From assembly GCA_902363535.1 (NCBI GenBank), contig CABJAE010000005.1:62001-126000 (forward strand): 64,000 nucleotides of DNA, written 5' to 3'. Below the pieces are notes generated by a model, which worked only from the letters and a program-made list of their open reading frames with translations, was not told where the DNA came from and searched no databases. Origin of the DNA: Peptoniphilaceae bacterium. Its GTDB lineage: Bacteria; Bacillota; Clostridia; Tissierellales; Peptoniphilaceae. Position 1 is the first letter of the stretch. Each line of letters begins with the position of its first letter. Of this stretch, positions 50,165 through 57,900 are shown piece after piece. Position numbers and translations under genes: made by a program.

Positions 50165-50694
50165 TGCGAGGAACGTTAAGTGATTCTTTTGAGTTTCGAG
50201 GCGTCAATTTTAGAGATCGGTTTAATATAAAAGTTGTAAAAACTGATTTTATTTTGCCCCCGAAGCGTGAAAGAAAAATAGCCATCCCAGGGCGTCATGG
50301 TCAATATGATTATGGCGCCGAATGCTGGGAAGAGAGAACGATTCGGCTGGAATGCGACGTTATTGAAAAGTTGTCGCGGGCCGATTTGAGAGAAATATCT
50401 TATATCTTAGGTAAAAAAGGCAAGTTGTATCTGTGGGATGAGCCTGACAAATACTACGTTGGCGAGATTTATCATGGCGGCGAAATTATGGACTTTCCAA
50501 AACAAAACATGCGGACATTTACCCTCGAATTTATCTGCGAACCGTTTGCCTATCGAGAATCTAAAACCATTGAATTCGAAGGTGAACTACAAATCGATTA
50601 TCAAGGAACAATGGACACTCCTTGTATTCTTGAATTGGACAATCCGTCAAAAGGATCGAACGGCTTTTTGATCACGCAACTGAAAAGGAGATAA
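50164..50694 (+). CDS. Distal tail protein (Dit)
   Basis: A 176-aa baseplate hub protein: 'EFRGVNFRDRFNIKVVKTDF', 'RKIAIPGRHGQYDYGAECWE', 'GKLYLWDEPDKYYVGEIYHG', 'MRTFTLEFICEPFAY' are typical Dit N-domain features. It lacks the C-terminal galectin-like extension of longer Dits. Overlaps the tape measure stop by 1 nt. Confidence 0.88.
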   Translation: MRGTLSDSFEFRGVNFRDRFNIKVVKTDFILPPKRERKIAIPGRHGQYDYGAECWEERTIRLECDVIEKLSRADLREISYILGKKGKLYLWDEPDKYYVGEIYHGGEIMDFPKQNMRTFTLEFICEPFAYRESKTIEFEGELQIDYQGTMDTPCILELDNPSKGSNGFLITQLKRR

Positions 50695-50696
50695 TT

Positions 50697-51473
50697 ATGT
50701 ATGCGACAAATTATTTAGAAAGAGCATTTTTAAACACATTAAAAGGAATTCAGTTTACAGCGCCGGCAGTGGTATATGTCGGACTTTATATTACGAGCCC
50801 AAGTGAAACTGGTGCGGGCGTAGAAGTTAACTATAACGGTTATGAACGACAACTTGTTCGTTTTAATTCGCCCGCAGAAAAAGATGGCGTCATTAGTATT
50901 TCCAATGAAGAACAAATCAACTTCCCGCAGACCGAATCGCCAGCCGGTACGGTCACTTATATCGGCATCAGTGATTCAAAATTAGGTGGAAATATGCTGG
51001 CCTATGGGAAGTTAACAGAAGACTTGGAAATCAGGGCACAAGAGGCACCGGTATTTATGCCTGGAGAAATTAAGGTTTATTCTACGGGGAATTTATCGAC
51101 AGCGTACAAGAAGAAACTTTTAAATATTTTCAATGGTAGAAGCATGAACGGCGTATCGCCTCATCTGGCATTATTTAACAATTCCCCCGATAAAGGTGGA
51201 AGTGAATTGATCGGCGACAATTATTCTCGAGTACCCATTGAATTTTCTGCACCAGAAGAAAATGAAACTGGCCAATCGGTGATTAAAAATTCGAACAAGC
51301 TAAACTTTAATCGCCCCACGACGGATTGGGGAATGTGGGATCATACGGTAGTTATGGATGATTTAAAACTTGGCGAAGCGATTTGGATTTATGACCGAGG
51401 AACTGGCAAAGAACTCAAGAAAGGCTATATGCCTATTGCAAACATCGGCGCATTGAAATTTGCCATTAACTAA
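50697..51473 (+). CDS. Tail protein built from two related halves
   Basis: A 258-aa protein whose first half ('NYLERAFLNTLKGIQF', 'VYVGLYITSPSETGAGVEVN', 'GYERQLVRFNSP') and second half ('AYKKKLLNIFNGRSM', 'PHLALFNNSPDKGGSEL', 'NYSRVPIEFSAP') repeat one domain known from phage tail/fibre proteins. Probably a baseplate component; between Dit and Tal. Confidence 0.65.
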   Translation: MYATNYLERAFLNTLKGIQFTAPAVVYVGLYITSPSETGAGVEVNYNGYERQLVRFNSPAEKDGVISISNEEQINFPQTESPAGTVTYIGISDSKLGGNMLAYGKLTEDLEIRAQEAPVFMPGEIKVYSTGNLSTAYKKKLLNIFNGRSMNGVSPHLALFNNSPDKGGSELIGDNYSRVPIEFSAPEENETGQSVIKNSNKLNFNRPTTDWGMWDHTVVMDDLKLGEAIWIYDRGTGKELKKGYMPIANIGALKFAIN

Positions 51474-51475
51474 TC

Positions 51476-52171
51476 ATGAAGTACAACTTAACGCCGTTTA
51501 ATATTTCAGGCGTCGACACACAAGAGCCGTTAATTACTATGCATTGCTCGGCAACATTGGAGCTGAGTGTCAATTCCTATGCAGATATTTCGCTTTCCAT
51601 GACAGGAACGAATCAAGTTGGTATGAAGGCTTTATTGTCTGGCGGAACGCCTGTCGAAATCAGTTTTGACGAAGAAATCACGTCAAGCGGCACTATTACT
51701 TCGGCATGCGCTATGCAATTTCAACTGAATGAAAAGTTGCACGTAAATGGGTGGTCTTCAGAAGACATTATGATCGAAGATCCATTCGAAGAAGAAATGA
51801 ATTGCGATGTATGTGTTTCCGAAGACATTGCATTTGACAATGATTTTATTGAAACTTTTGATTCTGTCATCATACTAGATAAATTTATCGACTTGGTCAT
51901 TATGGAACTAAGCGAAAACCTTGGAATAAATACACAGAGCACCATCTTAGATTTGACGATTATTCCTGTTTACCATAGAACTTCCAATAGCAAACGTGTG
52001 ACTGTGAACTCTGAAAATTATACGGTTTATTATGATGGGAAAAATATTCTGGATAGTTATGCCAGCAACGAATGGATCGAAATAGGGCGCGATACAAAAA
52101 AAATAAGTGTTTATTCCTATAGTAATATTCCAGTTAAGGGGCGGTTGATTTATAAGGAGAGATTCCTATGA
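51476..52171 (+). CDS. Tail-region protein, unknown
   Basis: A 231-aa beta-rich acidic protein ('HCSATLELSVNSYADISLSM', 'YYDGKNILDSYASNEWIEIG') ending in a strand that overlaps the Tal start (ATGA). It is likely structural and may decorate the tail tip. No family recognised. Confidence 0.6.
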   Translation: MKYNLTPFNISGVDTQEPLITMHCSATLELSVNSYADISLSMTGTNQVGMKALLSGGTPVEISFDEEITSSGTITSACAMQFQLNEKLHVNGWSSEDIMIEDPFEEEMNCDVCVSEDIAFDNDFIETFDSVIILDKFIDLVIMELSENLGINTQSTILDLTIIPVYHRTSNSKRVTVNSENYTVYYDGKNILDSYASNEWIEIGRDTKKISVYSYSNIPVKGRLIYKERFL

Positions 52172-53925
52172 TTCTATTAGAAGTGCAAGACACAAATCGA
52201 AAAAAGATCGCCTATCTGGAAAATGCATTTGACATCACCGAAGAATTAAAAATCAATTCAATCAACTTCGTCAATTTTTCCATGCCGAAAAACGATCCAA
52301 AAAATGAGCATTTAAAAATGTTCAACTATGTCAAAACGCCTCATGGATTGTACCGCATTTTAAAAGTAACTGAAAACGAAGATTCTTATGAGTATGAAGC
52401 GGAACATGTTATCGCAACATTACTGGATCACGTGATTTTTGGAACTGTGGTCTATGGAAACCTAGGCATCTATACAAAAAACGTTGTTCAGTACGTTTTG
52501 AACAAACAAAAAGTAAAAAATTGGGTTCTGGACGAGTGTGATTTTTCCCGACAATTTGAATATTGTTGGGAAAATGAAAACTTGGCTGGGGCTCTTTTTA
52601 GTATTCCAAAACCGCTGGAAGCGGAATATATTTGGAAATTTAATACGGATCAATATCCATGGAAATTGAGTTTAAAAAAGCTATCAAAAGAGGAAGCAAA
52701 GCTTCACGTCCGCCCGAAGAAAAATCAGATTAGCCTGAAAGCGACGTCAAATCCGAGAGACATTTGCACGCGAATTTATCCGCTCGGTTATGGTGAGGGC
52801 GTCAATCAACTGACGATTAAATCTATTAACAACGGAATTCCTTATTTGCAGGCCGAACAAAAATATATTGATAAGTATGGATTACAAGAGCGCGTTTGGA
52901 TTGATCGCCGTTATGAGAAAGCCGACAGTTTAAAAGATGCAGCGCAAGTTATGCTGGATCGACTGAAAGAACCAATTATGGAATTTGAAGTTGATTTCGC
53001 TTTATTTAAAGATGATGATTTCACCCTTGGTGATACGGTTGTTGTTAGTGATAAGTATAGAGACACCATTATCGGCATTCAGTACAATTATTCCGATATT
53101 ATGACCAGCAAAGTCACCATTGCTAATGACTCAACTTCAATCGCCGGTACGGTCGCAGATTTAGCCGACAGGCAGCGAATCGAAATGACCTATGCGCAAG
53201 GTGCAACGCAACTTTACGCACAATCCATTCAAGTAAACGCCGATAATCGTTATGGTGCGGAATTGAATTTTTATGTGCCGCAGGAAATGCGTGTCATAAA
53301 TAAGGTGATCGCCAAAGTAAAAATCGATTCATTCAGAGCGTATTCTAAGGCAATCAAAGGTGGAGGCGGATCCACTGATTCCACTGACTCGGGCGGCGGT
53401 TATTACGACGGGTCTTCCACCGAGGGCGGTGGGTATCAAACGTCCACGTCTGACATCGACCAGCTAATTCCTGGCAGCCAAGGCGGTCACAACCATGGCA
53501 TGGAAGGCCTCATTCAAATGTTTGGTTACGACGGCCAACCGTGGAAAAAAGATAGATTTCTCCCTTCGGGCAACCACACGCACTTTATGACAGTAAAAAA
53601 TCACACACACGGTTTCCGCATAAATATTCCGTCTCATCGCCATCGCTTCGAAGTAAAAGATCATACCCACGACATTGAATTCGGTATTTTTAGAAGCCAC
53701 GGGAACGTGCGATATTTTACAGTGAAAGTAAATGGCAAAGTGAAGGACACGATTTATAGTAATTCTGGCGAAATTGATCTGACAACGTACTTGCTAAATA
53801 ACAAGAACGTTATTTCTAGGGGATCCTGGCATTCGGTCGAAATTGTACCAAGCGATTTGGCCTATGTGACAATCGACTTGTTTTTCCAAGGGTTTGTACA
53901 AAGTAGAGGTGATTACACAGTATGA
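52168..53925 (+). CDS. Tail-associated lysin/endopeptidase-type (Tal) protein with His-rich segment
   Basis: A 585-aa tail-tip protein. Residues 1 to about 340 match the prophage tail endopeptidase (Tal) hub: 'NDPKNEHLKMFNYVKTPHGL', 'YRILKVTENEDSYEYEAEHV', 'NPRDICTRIYPLGYGEGVNQ', 'FTLGDTVVVSDKYRDT'. A Gly/Ser linker follows, then a spike with spaced H-x-H motifs ('GNHTHF', 'NHTHGF', 'SHRHRF', 'DHTHDIEF'; nt 53567-53685), as in trimeric metal-binding tail spikes. A beta domain ends the protein. No separate lytic domain is evident. Confidence 0.85.
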   Translation: MILLEVQDTNRKKIAYLENAFDITEELKINSINFVNFSMPKNDPKNEHLKMFNYVKTPHGLYRILKVTENEDSYEYEAEHVIATLLDHVIFGTVVYGNLGIYTKNVVQYVLNKQKVKNWVLDECDFSRQFEYCWENENLAGALFSIPKPLEAEYIWKFNTDQYPWKLSLKKLSKEEAKLHVRPKKNQISLKATSNPRDICTRIYPLGYGEGVNQLTIKSINNGIPYLQAEQKYIDKYGLQERVWIDRRYEKADSLKDAAQVMLDRLKEPIMEFEVDFALFKDDDFTLGDTVVVSDKYRDTIIGIQYNYSDIMTSKVTIANDSTSIAGTVADLADRQRIEMTYAQGATQLYAQSIQVNADNRYGAELNFYVPQEMRVINKVIAKVKIDSFRAYSKAIKGGGGSTDSTDSGGGYYDGSSTEGGGYQTSTSDIDQLIPGSQGGHNHGMEGLIQMFGYDGQPWKKDRFLPSGNHTHFMTVKNHTHGFRINIPSHRHRFEVKDHTHDIEFGIFRSHGNVRYFTVKVNGKVKDTIYSNSGEIDLTTYLLNNKNVISRGSWHSVEIVPSDLAYVTIDLFFQGFVQSRGDYTV

Positions 53926-54887
53926 AAGAAATGTACAAGGGGATGGTCAATTCTCCACAAACAAAATTGTCGAAAGCGATTAATTCTGCAGATACTGATA
54001 TTTACGTAAAAGATGGGTCAGCATTTCCTAAAGGACCGAATCTTGCGGTAATAGGAACAGACAAGAGTGCTGAAACTATATTGTATAGTTCTGTGAATAA
54101 TGACATTCTGGTCGGATGCACTCGCGGTTATCAAGGAGAAGCTAAAACTTGGGACGTGAATACACCTATTGCAAGAAATTTTACCGAAGCCGATTTAACT
54201 GCGGTGCAGGAAAACATTCGAACACTGGATGAAAAAACATTAGCAGACATGACAGAAGATAGCTTGCATAGAACCGTTTCCGATCAAGAAAAAACATCGT
54301 GGAATAATAAAGTTGATAAAGTGGACGGCAAGGCACTCTCAACAAATGACTTTACCGATGCGGCAAAAAAGAAAGTGGATGCTATTCCACCTAATCCAAA
54401 ATATACAGACACGATTCAAGATTTGAGTGGATATGTAAGAAAAGAAGAAGGTAAAGTCCTTTCTGACTGTAACTTCTCTGGTCTGGAAAAACAGAAGCTA
54501 CGGCAACTTCCAACCGAAAACGAACTTGGTGCGGTATTGGAAAAAAAAGCAGATAAGACAGAATTGAAAACAAAGCTTTCTGAAATGACTGACGATTCAA
54601 CACACAGATTGGTGACGGACACAGAAAAAACAACGTGGAATAATAAACTTGATTCCGTGAGTGGAGAAGATGTATCGCGATCTAAAACAAAAGGGTATGA
54701 GAATGCCACTGCATGGCAAAGTGTATCTTCTAGCCGAGATGTTGAAGACTGGATTGGTGACTTCGATAAGAGGACGAGAGAAAATAAAGAAGCCATTTCA
54801 AATGTAGCTAAAATAGTGGTGTTAACAGAGAGTGAGTACAAAGCATTAAGTAATAAAGATCAAAATACAATTTATTTTGTAAGGTGA
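53922..54887 (+). CDS. Tail fibre / baseplate upper protein with repeats
   Basis: A 321-aa fibre protein with repeat units 'MTEDSLHRTVSDQEKTSWNN' and 'MTDDSTHRLVTDTEKTTWNN', plus 'TLADMT'/'KLSEMT' linkers, typical of elongated trimeric fibres. The C-terminal 'VVLTESEYKALSNKDQNTIY' segment is a known fibre end unit. ATGA overlap with tal. Confidence 0.8.
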   Translation: MKEMYKGMVNSPQTKLSKAINSADTDIYVKDGSAFPKGPNLAVIGTDKSAETILYSSVNNDILVGCTRGYQGEAKTWDVNTPIARNFTEADLTAVQENIRTLDEKTLADMTEDSLHRTVSDQEKTSWNNKVDKVDGKALSTNDFTDAAKKKVDAIPPNPKYTDTIQDLSGYVRKEEGKVLSDCNFSGLEKQKLRQLPTENELGAVLEKKADKTELKTKLSEMTDDSTHRLVTDTEKTTWNNKLDSVSGEDVSRSKTKGYENATAWQSVSSSRDVEDWIGDFDKRTRENKEAISNVAKIVVLTESEYKALSNKDQNTIYFVR

Positions 54888-54892
54888 CAAAA

Positions 54893-55519
54893 ATGTTTTT
54901 GCAAGATTTAAAACTTAACAATCACGACCGGTCAATAAGCAACATATATTTGGGCGACCAATATATGATTGGAACCAAGAAAGTGGAATTTAAAAACTAC
55001 CAAATTTTTAGTATGACAGATAAAAACTTTGTGGTAAATTTTACAGAACCTGTAAACGACACAGGGAGGAAATTCCTGCCAAAGGTGAGTTTTAGTAAGA
55101 TTCTTCTTCGGTCATTTGAAGCCGACGCCACCAAGTGGTTGAAGTTTATGTATCTATCTTTTAGCATTGTTAGAAAGAGCGATTTGAAACGCTTCACCGT
55201 GTCAGTCCAATATAAGGACAAGGAATTAAGAGACTTTCTAACCAGTGAAACTTTTACTTTCATAGATAAGGAATTAAAGGTTTACGACGAAGGAATTTCA
55301 ACTCAAGATAAGAATTGGCTTCAAAGTCAACCGATAAGGTTATTCAACTTCGACGGATATTATCTTCATCCAATTAAGGGTGAATGGATGTTTGATGAAT
55401 TAAATGTGTCATCTTTTATCTTTGAAGATAATACTCCTCGACCGACGTTAACGCAATTTCAACGCTGGTTAGATACTGACGGGTGGTTAAAATTGACTGC
55501 GAAATGTTGCATAGGTTAG
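54893..55519 (+). CDS. Probable receptor-binding/baseplate accessory protein, unknown
   Basis: A 208-aa beta-rich protein after the fibre gene ('NIYLGDQYMIGTKKVEFKNY', 'LYYLHPIKGEW'-like end 'YYLHPIKGEWMFDELNVSSF'). I choose ATG 54893 with 'aaggtgac' 4-5 nt upstream; the frame also opens at GTG 54884. Position suggests a tail-tip adhesion role. Confidence 0.55.
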   Translation: MFLQDLKLNNHDRSISNIYLGDQYMIGTKKVEFKNYQIFSMTDKNFVVNFTEPVNDTGRKFLPKVSFSKILLRSFEADATKWLKFMYLSFSIVRKSDLKRFTVSVQYKDKELRDFLTSETFTFIDKELKVYDEGISTQDKNWLQSQPIRLFNFDGYYLHPIKGEWMFDELNVSSFIFEDNTPRPTLTQFQRWLDTDGWLKLTAKCCIG

Positions 55520-55532
55520 AAAGGAGTGATCT

Positions 55533-55979
55533 ATGGAAGTAACACTGGACATGATTATTGCCGCCTATTCTAGGATTGCGAAAGTAAATTTGTACCACTT
55601 ATTTACAATCTTGGTGATCCTCGACGTCGTAAGTGGGTGGGCGAAAGCAATAGTAAACAAGGATTTGGATAGCAAAGTGGGTGCCGCAGGAATTGCAAAG
55701 CATCTGGCGGTCATACTACTGATATTCTTAACCTGTCCTTATTTGTGGTTGCTGGGTTTTGGTTGGTTAGCTAAATTCCTTATTTACTCTATGGGAGCCA
55801 CTTATGGAGTATCTATCGTCGAAAATTATTCGGATATGGGAATGCCGCTTCCAAAGTGGTTTGCGCAGTTTTTCAGAAGAATACAATCAGAAATCAATGA
55901 GGTAAGTTTAGACGATGTTGAATCTCTAAAATTAAAACATCATGTTAAGGAGGGTGAGAATGATAAAAATCATGCTTGA
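55533..55979 (+). CDS. Phage holin
   Basis: A 148-aa holin of the Phage_holin_4 (Cp-1/toxin-secretion) family: 'YHLFTILVILDVVSGWAKAI', 'KVGAAGIAKHLAVILLIFLT', 'LIYSMGATYGVSIVENYSDM', with three membrane helices and a hydrophilic C-terminus. It forms the membrane lesion that times lysis. SD 'aaaggag'; the endolysin start lies inside its 3' end. Confidence 0.9.
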   Translation: MEVTLDMIIAAYSRIAKVNLYHLFTILVILDVVSGWAKAIVNKDLDSKVGAAGIAKHLAVILLIFLTCPYLWLLGFGWLAKFLIYSMGATYGVSIVENYSDMGMPLPKWFAQFFRRIQSEINEVSLDDVESLKLKHHVKEGENDKNHA

Positions 55980-57234
55980 TCCAGGTCACGGGGGCGGACG
56001 TGCCTACAATCGCGGTTTTGTCCCGGTTGTTGGTTGGTCCTACTGTAATGAAGGGGACAATAACTTTATTTATTCAAGAGATTTTTTAAAGCCGGCATTG
56101 GAACGTGCCGGCTTTTACGTTGAGATGACAAAATCAACGATCGGCCCTGATCCGTCCTTAAAAGCACGAGGTGCAAAAGCCAAGGGGTTTGACCTTTTGA
56201 TTTCTGTTCACTCTAACGCAGCAAACGGAAGAGCAACGGGCGTGGAAATTTATGACAGCACAAATCCAAAGGAATCTTGTAAATCTCTATGTGATCAATT
56301 GTGCAGCGTCATTGCCACCGCGATTGGAACAAACAATCGCGGCACGAAATATAGGAGAAGCCGCAACGGCTCGAATTATTACGGGATTCTCAGGCATGGT
56401 CTAGCAAAGAAAAATATTATTATTGAACATGCTTTCCACGATAACCACGAAGATGCTCGGAAGTTTGTAACGAACCTTAGGGCGTGCGCAGAAGCTACCG
56501 CCAAAGTGCTGGCTAATTATTATGGTCTTAAAACAAGTGATACTGCACCAGCAAAACCTCAGGACAAAGACTTTGTTGAAATTGTACGAGAACATTTAAA
56601 CGGTACAAAATTAAGACTTTTGCCGTCGGTAACAATTGCCCAAGCAATTTTAGAAAGCGACTGGGGCAGAAGTGATCTGGCCAAAAATGCGAACAATTTA
56701 TTTGGGATTAAAGATTCTTTAGATTGGCACGGAGAAACCTATACAAAGGCCACGTGGGAACAAAAAACGTCGGGCGAAAAATATCAAATCAACGCCGCAT
56801 TTAGAAAATATCCATCTATTAAGGATAGCATTATTGACCACGATAATTTTTTCTTTTCCACTGATTGGAGACGGTTGAATTATACTCGGGTACTAAATGC
56901 TAAAAATTATAAGGATCAATGCAAAGCGCTTCAAGAATGTGGGTATGCAACAGATCTTAATTATGCTAAAAAGTTAGTCAGTTTAATAGAAAGACTTGGT
57001 TTGCAAAGATACGACAAAGGAGTAATTATGGACATTAACAAAATTTCCGACTGGGCGAAAGATGCTTGGGAGTGGGGAAAAGAAAAAGGAATCACTGACG
57101 GCACCCGTCCTGGCGCTGAGATGACGCGAGAAGAAATGGTAACAATGCTTTATCGTTATGATCAAAAAGGAGGCAAAAATGCAACATGCAATTGTTCTGA
57201 CGTCGGCAGTCGTCGGATTGACACAGGCCTTTAA
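55960..57234 (+). CDS. Two-domain endolysin: amidase plus glucosaminidase, with C-terminal wall-type repeat
   Basis: Peptidoglycan hydrolase, 424 aa from ATG 55960 (SD 'aaggaggg'). An N-terminal Amidase_3 zinc domain (about 1-185: 'KIMLDPGHGGG', 'NEGDNNFIYSRDFL', 'LISVHSNAANG', 'IIIEHAFHDN') is followed by a glucosaminidase-type domain (about 200-350: 'SVTIAQAILESDWGRSDLAK', 'NNLFGIKDS', 'YPSIKDSIIDH'). The last 68 residues ('ISDWAKDAWEWGKEKGITDG') resemble an S-layer-homology-like motif. An in-frame ATG at 57028 with SD AAAGGAG may make this domain alone. Confidence 0.92.
   Translation: MIKIMLDPGHGGGRAYNRGFVPVVGWSYCNEGDNNFIYSRDFLKPALERAGFYVEMTKSTIGPDPSLKARGAKAKGFDLLISVHSNAANGRATGVEIYDSTNPKESCKSLCDQLCSVIATAIGTNNRGTKYRRSRNGSNYYGILRHGLAKKNIIIEHAFHDNHEDARKFVTNLRACAEATAKVLANYYGLKTSDTAPAKPQDKDFVEIVREHLNGTKLRLLPSVTIAQAILESDWGRSDLAKNANNLFGIKDSLDWHGETYTKATWEQKTSGEKYQINAAFRKYPSIKDSIIDHDNFFFSTDWRRLNYTRVLNAKNYKDQCKALQECGYATDLNYAKKLVSLIERLGLQRYDKGVIMDINKISDWAKDAWEWGKEKGITDGTRPGAEMTREEMVTMLYRYDQKGGKNATCNCSDVGSRRIDTGL
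57028..57234 (+). CDS. Possible internal product: C-terminal wall-binding domain of the endolysin
   Basis: Within the endolysin gene, AAAGGAG (57016-57022) lies 5 nt before an in-frame ATG (57028), a perfect ribosome-binding site. The 68-aa product would be just the C-terminal domain ('MDINKISDWAKDAWEWGKEK'). Secondary starts that make wall-binding subunits are known in clostridial phage endolysins. Confidence 0.5.
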   Translation: MDINKISDWAKDAWEWGKEKGITDGTRPGAEMTREEMVTMLYRYDQKGGKNATCNCSDVGSRRIDTGL

Positions 57235-57436
57235 AATAGCGGGAGTTCCAAATAAGTATTGCCCTACGCTTGCGGTTATAATCGGAATGATTATGCAACT
57301 AGCTTTAGCGGGATTGTCTGCAGAAAATGCGATTACAGGAATTGTGATTGGATTGTCCGCCGTTGGTCTCTATGAAAGCGGAACACGCATAGGAGATTAC
57401 GGAATGGTTAGTGGGCATGAAAATAATCGTAAGTAG
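57179..57436 (+). CDS. Small phage membrane protein, second holin-like candidate
   Basis: An 85-aa protein with two hydrophobic segments (about 5-24 and 33-60: 'TLAVIIGMIMQLALAGLSAE'), ATG 57179 after 'aaaaaggagg'. It overlaps the endolysin end by 56 nt in another frame. Last gene of the lysis cassette; a helper holin is plausible. Confidence 0.7.
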   Translation: MQHAIVLTSAVVGLTQAFKIAGVPNKYCPTLAVIIGMIMQLALAGLSAENAITGIVIGLSAVGLYESGTRIGDYGMVSGHENNRK

Positions 57437-57670
57437 ACATTGCGGATATACAGAAAAACGAAGGAGCTTCAATTCGCAGCGCCGACTAAGGTGATATAAT
57501 ATCTATAGAGATTGTAAAAGGCCTTAAAATCGATCTGAGGACGTCGAAAAAAATGGAGAAATTAAAAATATGAAAGCAGGCTATAAGCACAATAGCCAAC
57601 TTGTAGCCAACAATTCAGGCTCTAAAGCGTTGAAAGTATTGGAAAATACAGCGTTATTCGAAATGTGGTA
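57437..57670. other. Non-coding right end of the prophage
   Basis: No supportable gene. It has a TATAAT-like box near 57494, AT-rich sequence and the integrase arm repeat at 57593-57615. An 84-codon frame from 57570 crosses attR and the host terminator and is not credible. Confidence 0.6.
57593..57615 (+). repeat. Candidate integrase arm-binding site, right
   Basis: TAGCCAAC at 57593-57600 and 57604-57611 with the same 11-bp spacing and 'aatt' end as the left copy at 21305; 21 of 23 positions agree. Confidence 0.65.
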
Positions 57671-57692
57671 TCAAGTCCTCTTTCCCGCACCA
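57671..57692 (+). repeat. attR core (22-bp direct repeat, copy 2)
   Basis: Identical to 21177-21198, the end of tRNA-Leu, but without the 5' tRNA part. Host sequence resumes after it. Confidence 0.95.
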
Positions 57693-57749
57693 TGTAGACT
57701 CCCTATACCGGGCATATTGTCTCGGTGGCGGGATCGCATTGACGTGTTT

Positions 57750-57786
57750 AACCTTACAGCTTTCAGAGTTGTAGGGTTATTTTTTT
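57750..57786 (+). terminator. Displaced host terminator of the tRNA operon
   Basis: Stem 'aaccttaca'/'tgtagggtt' (one G-U) with an 11-nt loop and a T6 run. It lies about 60 bp after attR, so before integration it followed tRNA-Leu directly. Confidence 0.85.
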
Positions 57787-57816
57787 GCAGAAAACTCCTC
57801 GTCTTCGGCCAAATAG

Positions 57817-57846
57817 TTGAATGACGGGAAGGGTTTATATTACAAT
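57817..57846 (+). promoter_or_regulatory. Promoter of the plsX operon
   Basis: TTGAAT (57817-57822), 18-nt spacer, TACAAT (57841-57846), about 55 nt before plsX. No FapR-type operator is recognised. Confidence 0.65.
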
Positions 57847-57900
57847 AGGTTGGATCGAAGAGTCGCATTTATTTCCGGTTTATATATAAGGAGAACGCAC

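Larger units (their letters stand above)
21177..57692. mobile_element. Siphovirus-type prophage integrated in tRNA-Leu(TAG)
   Basis: A 36.5 kb element bounded by 22-bp perfect direct repeats. Gene order is classical: integrase and repressor on minus; Cro, excisionase-like, replication, SSB and late regulator on plus; then terminase, portal, capsid, tail tape measure, Dit/Tal, fibre, holin and endolysin. All major structural frames are open, so it looks intact. The early MazG-like gene and a neighbour appear frameshifted. No replicative helicase was recognised. Confidence 0.96.

Noticed and set aside
57570..57824. 84-codon frame across attR
   Set aside because: It spans the arm site, the att core and the host terminator, so it is a chance frame created by integration.
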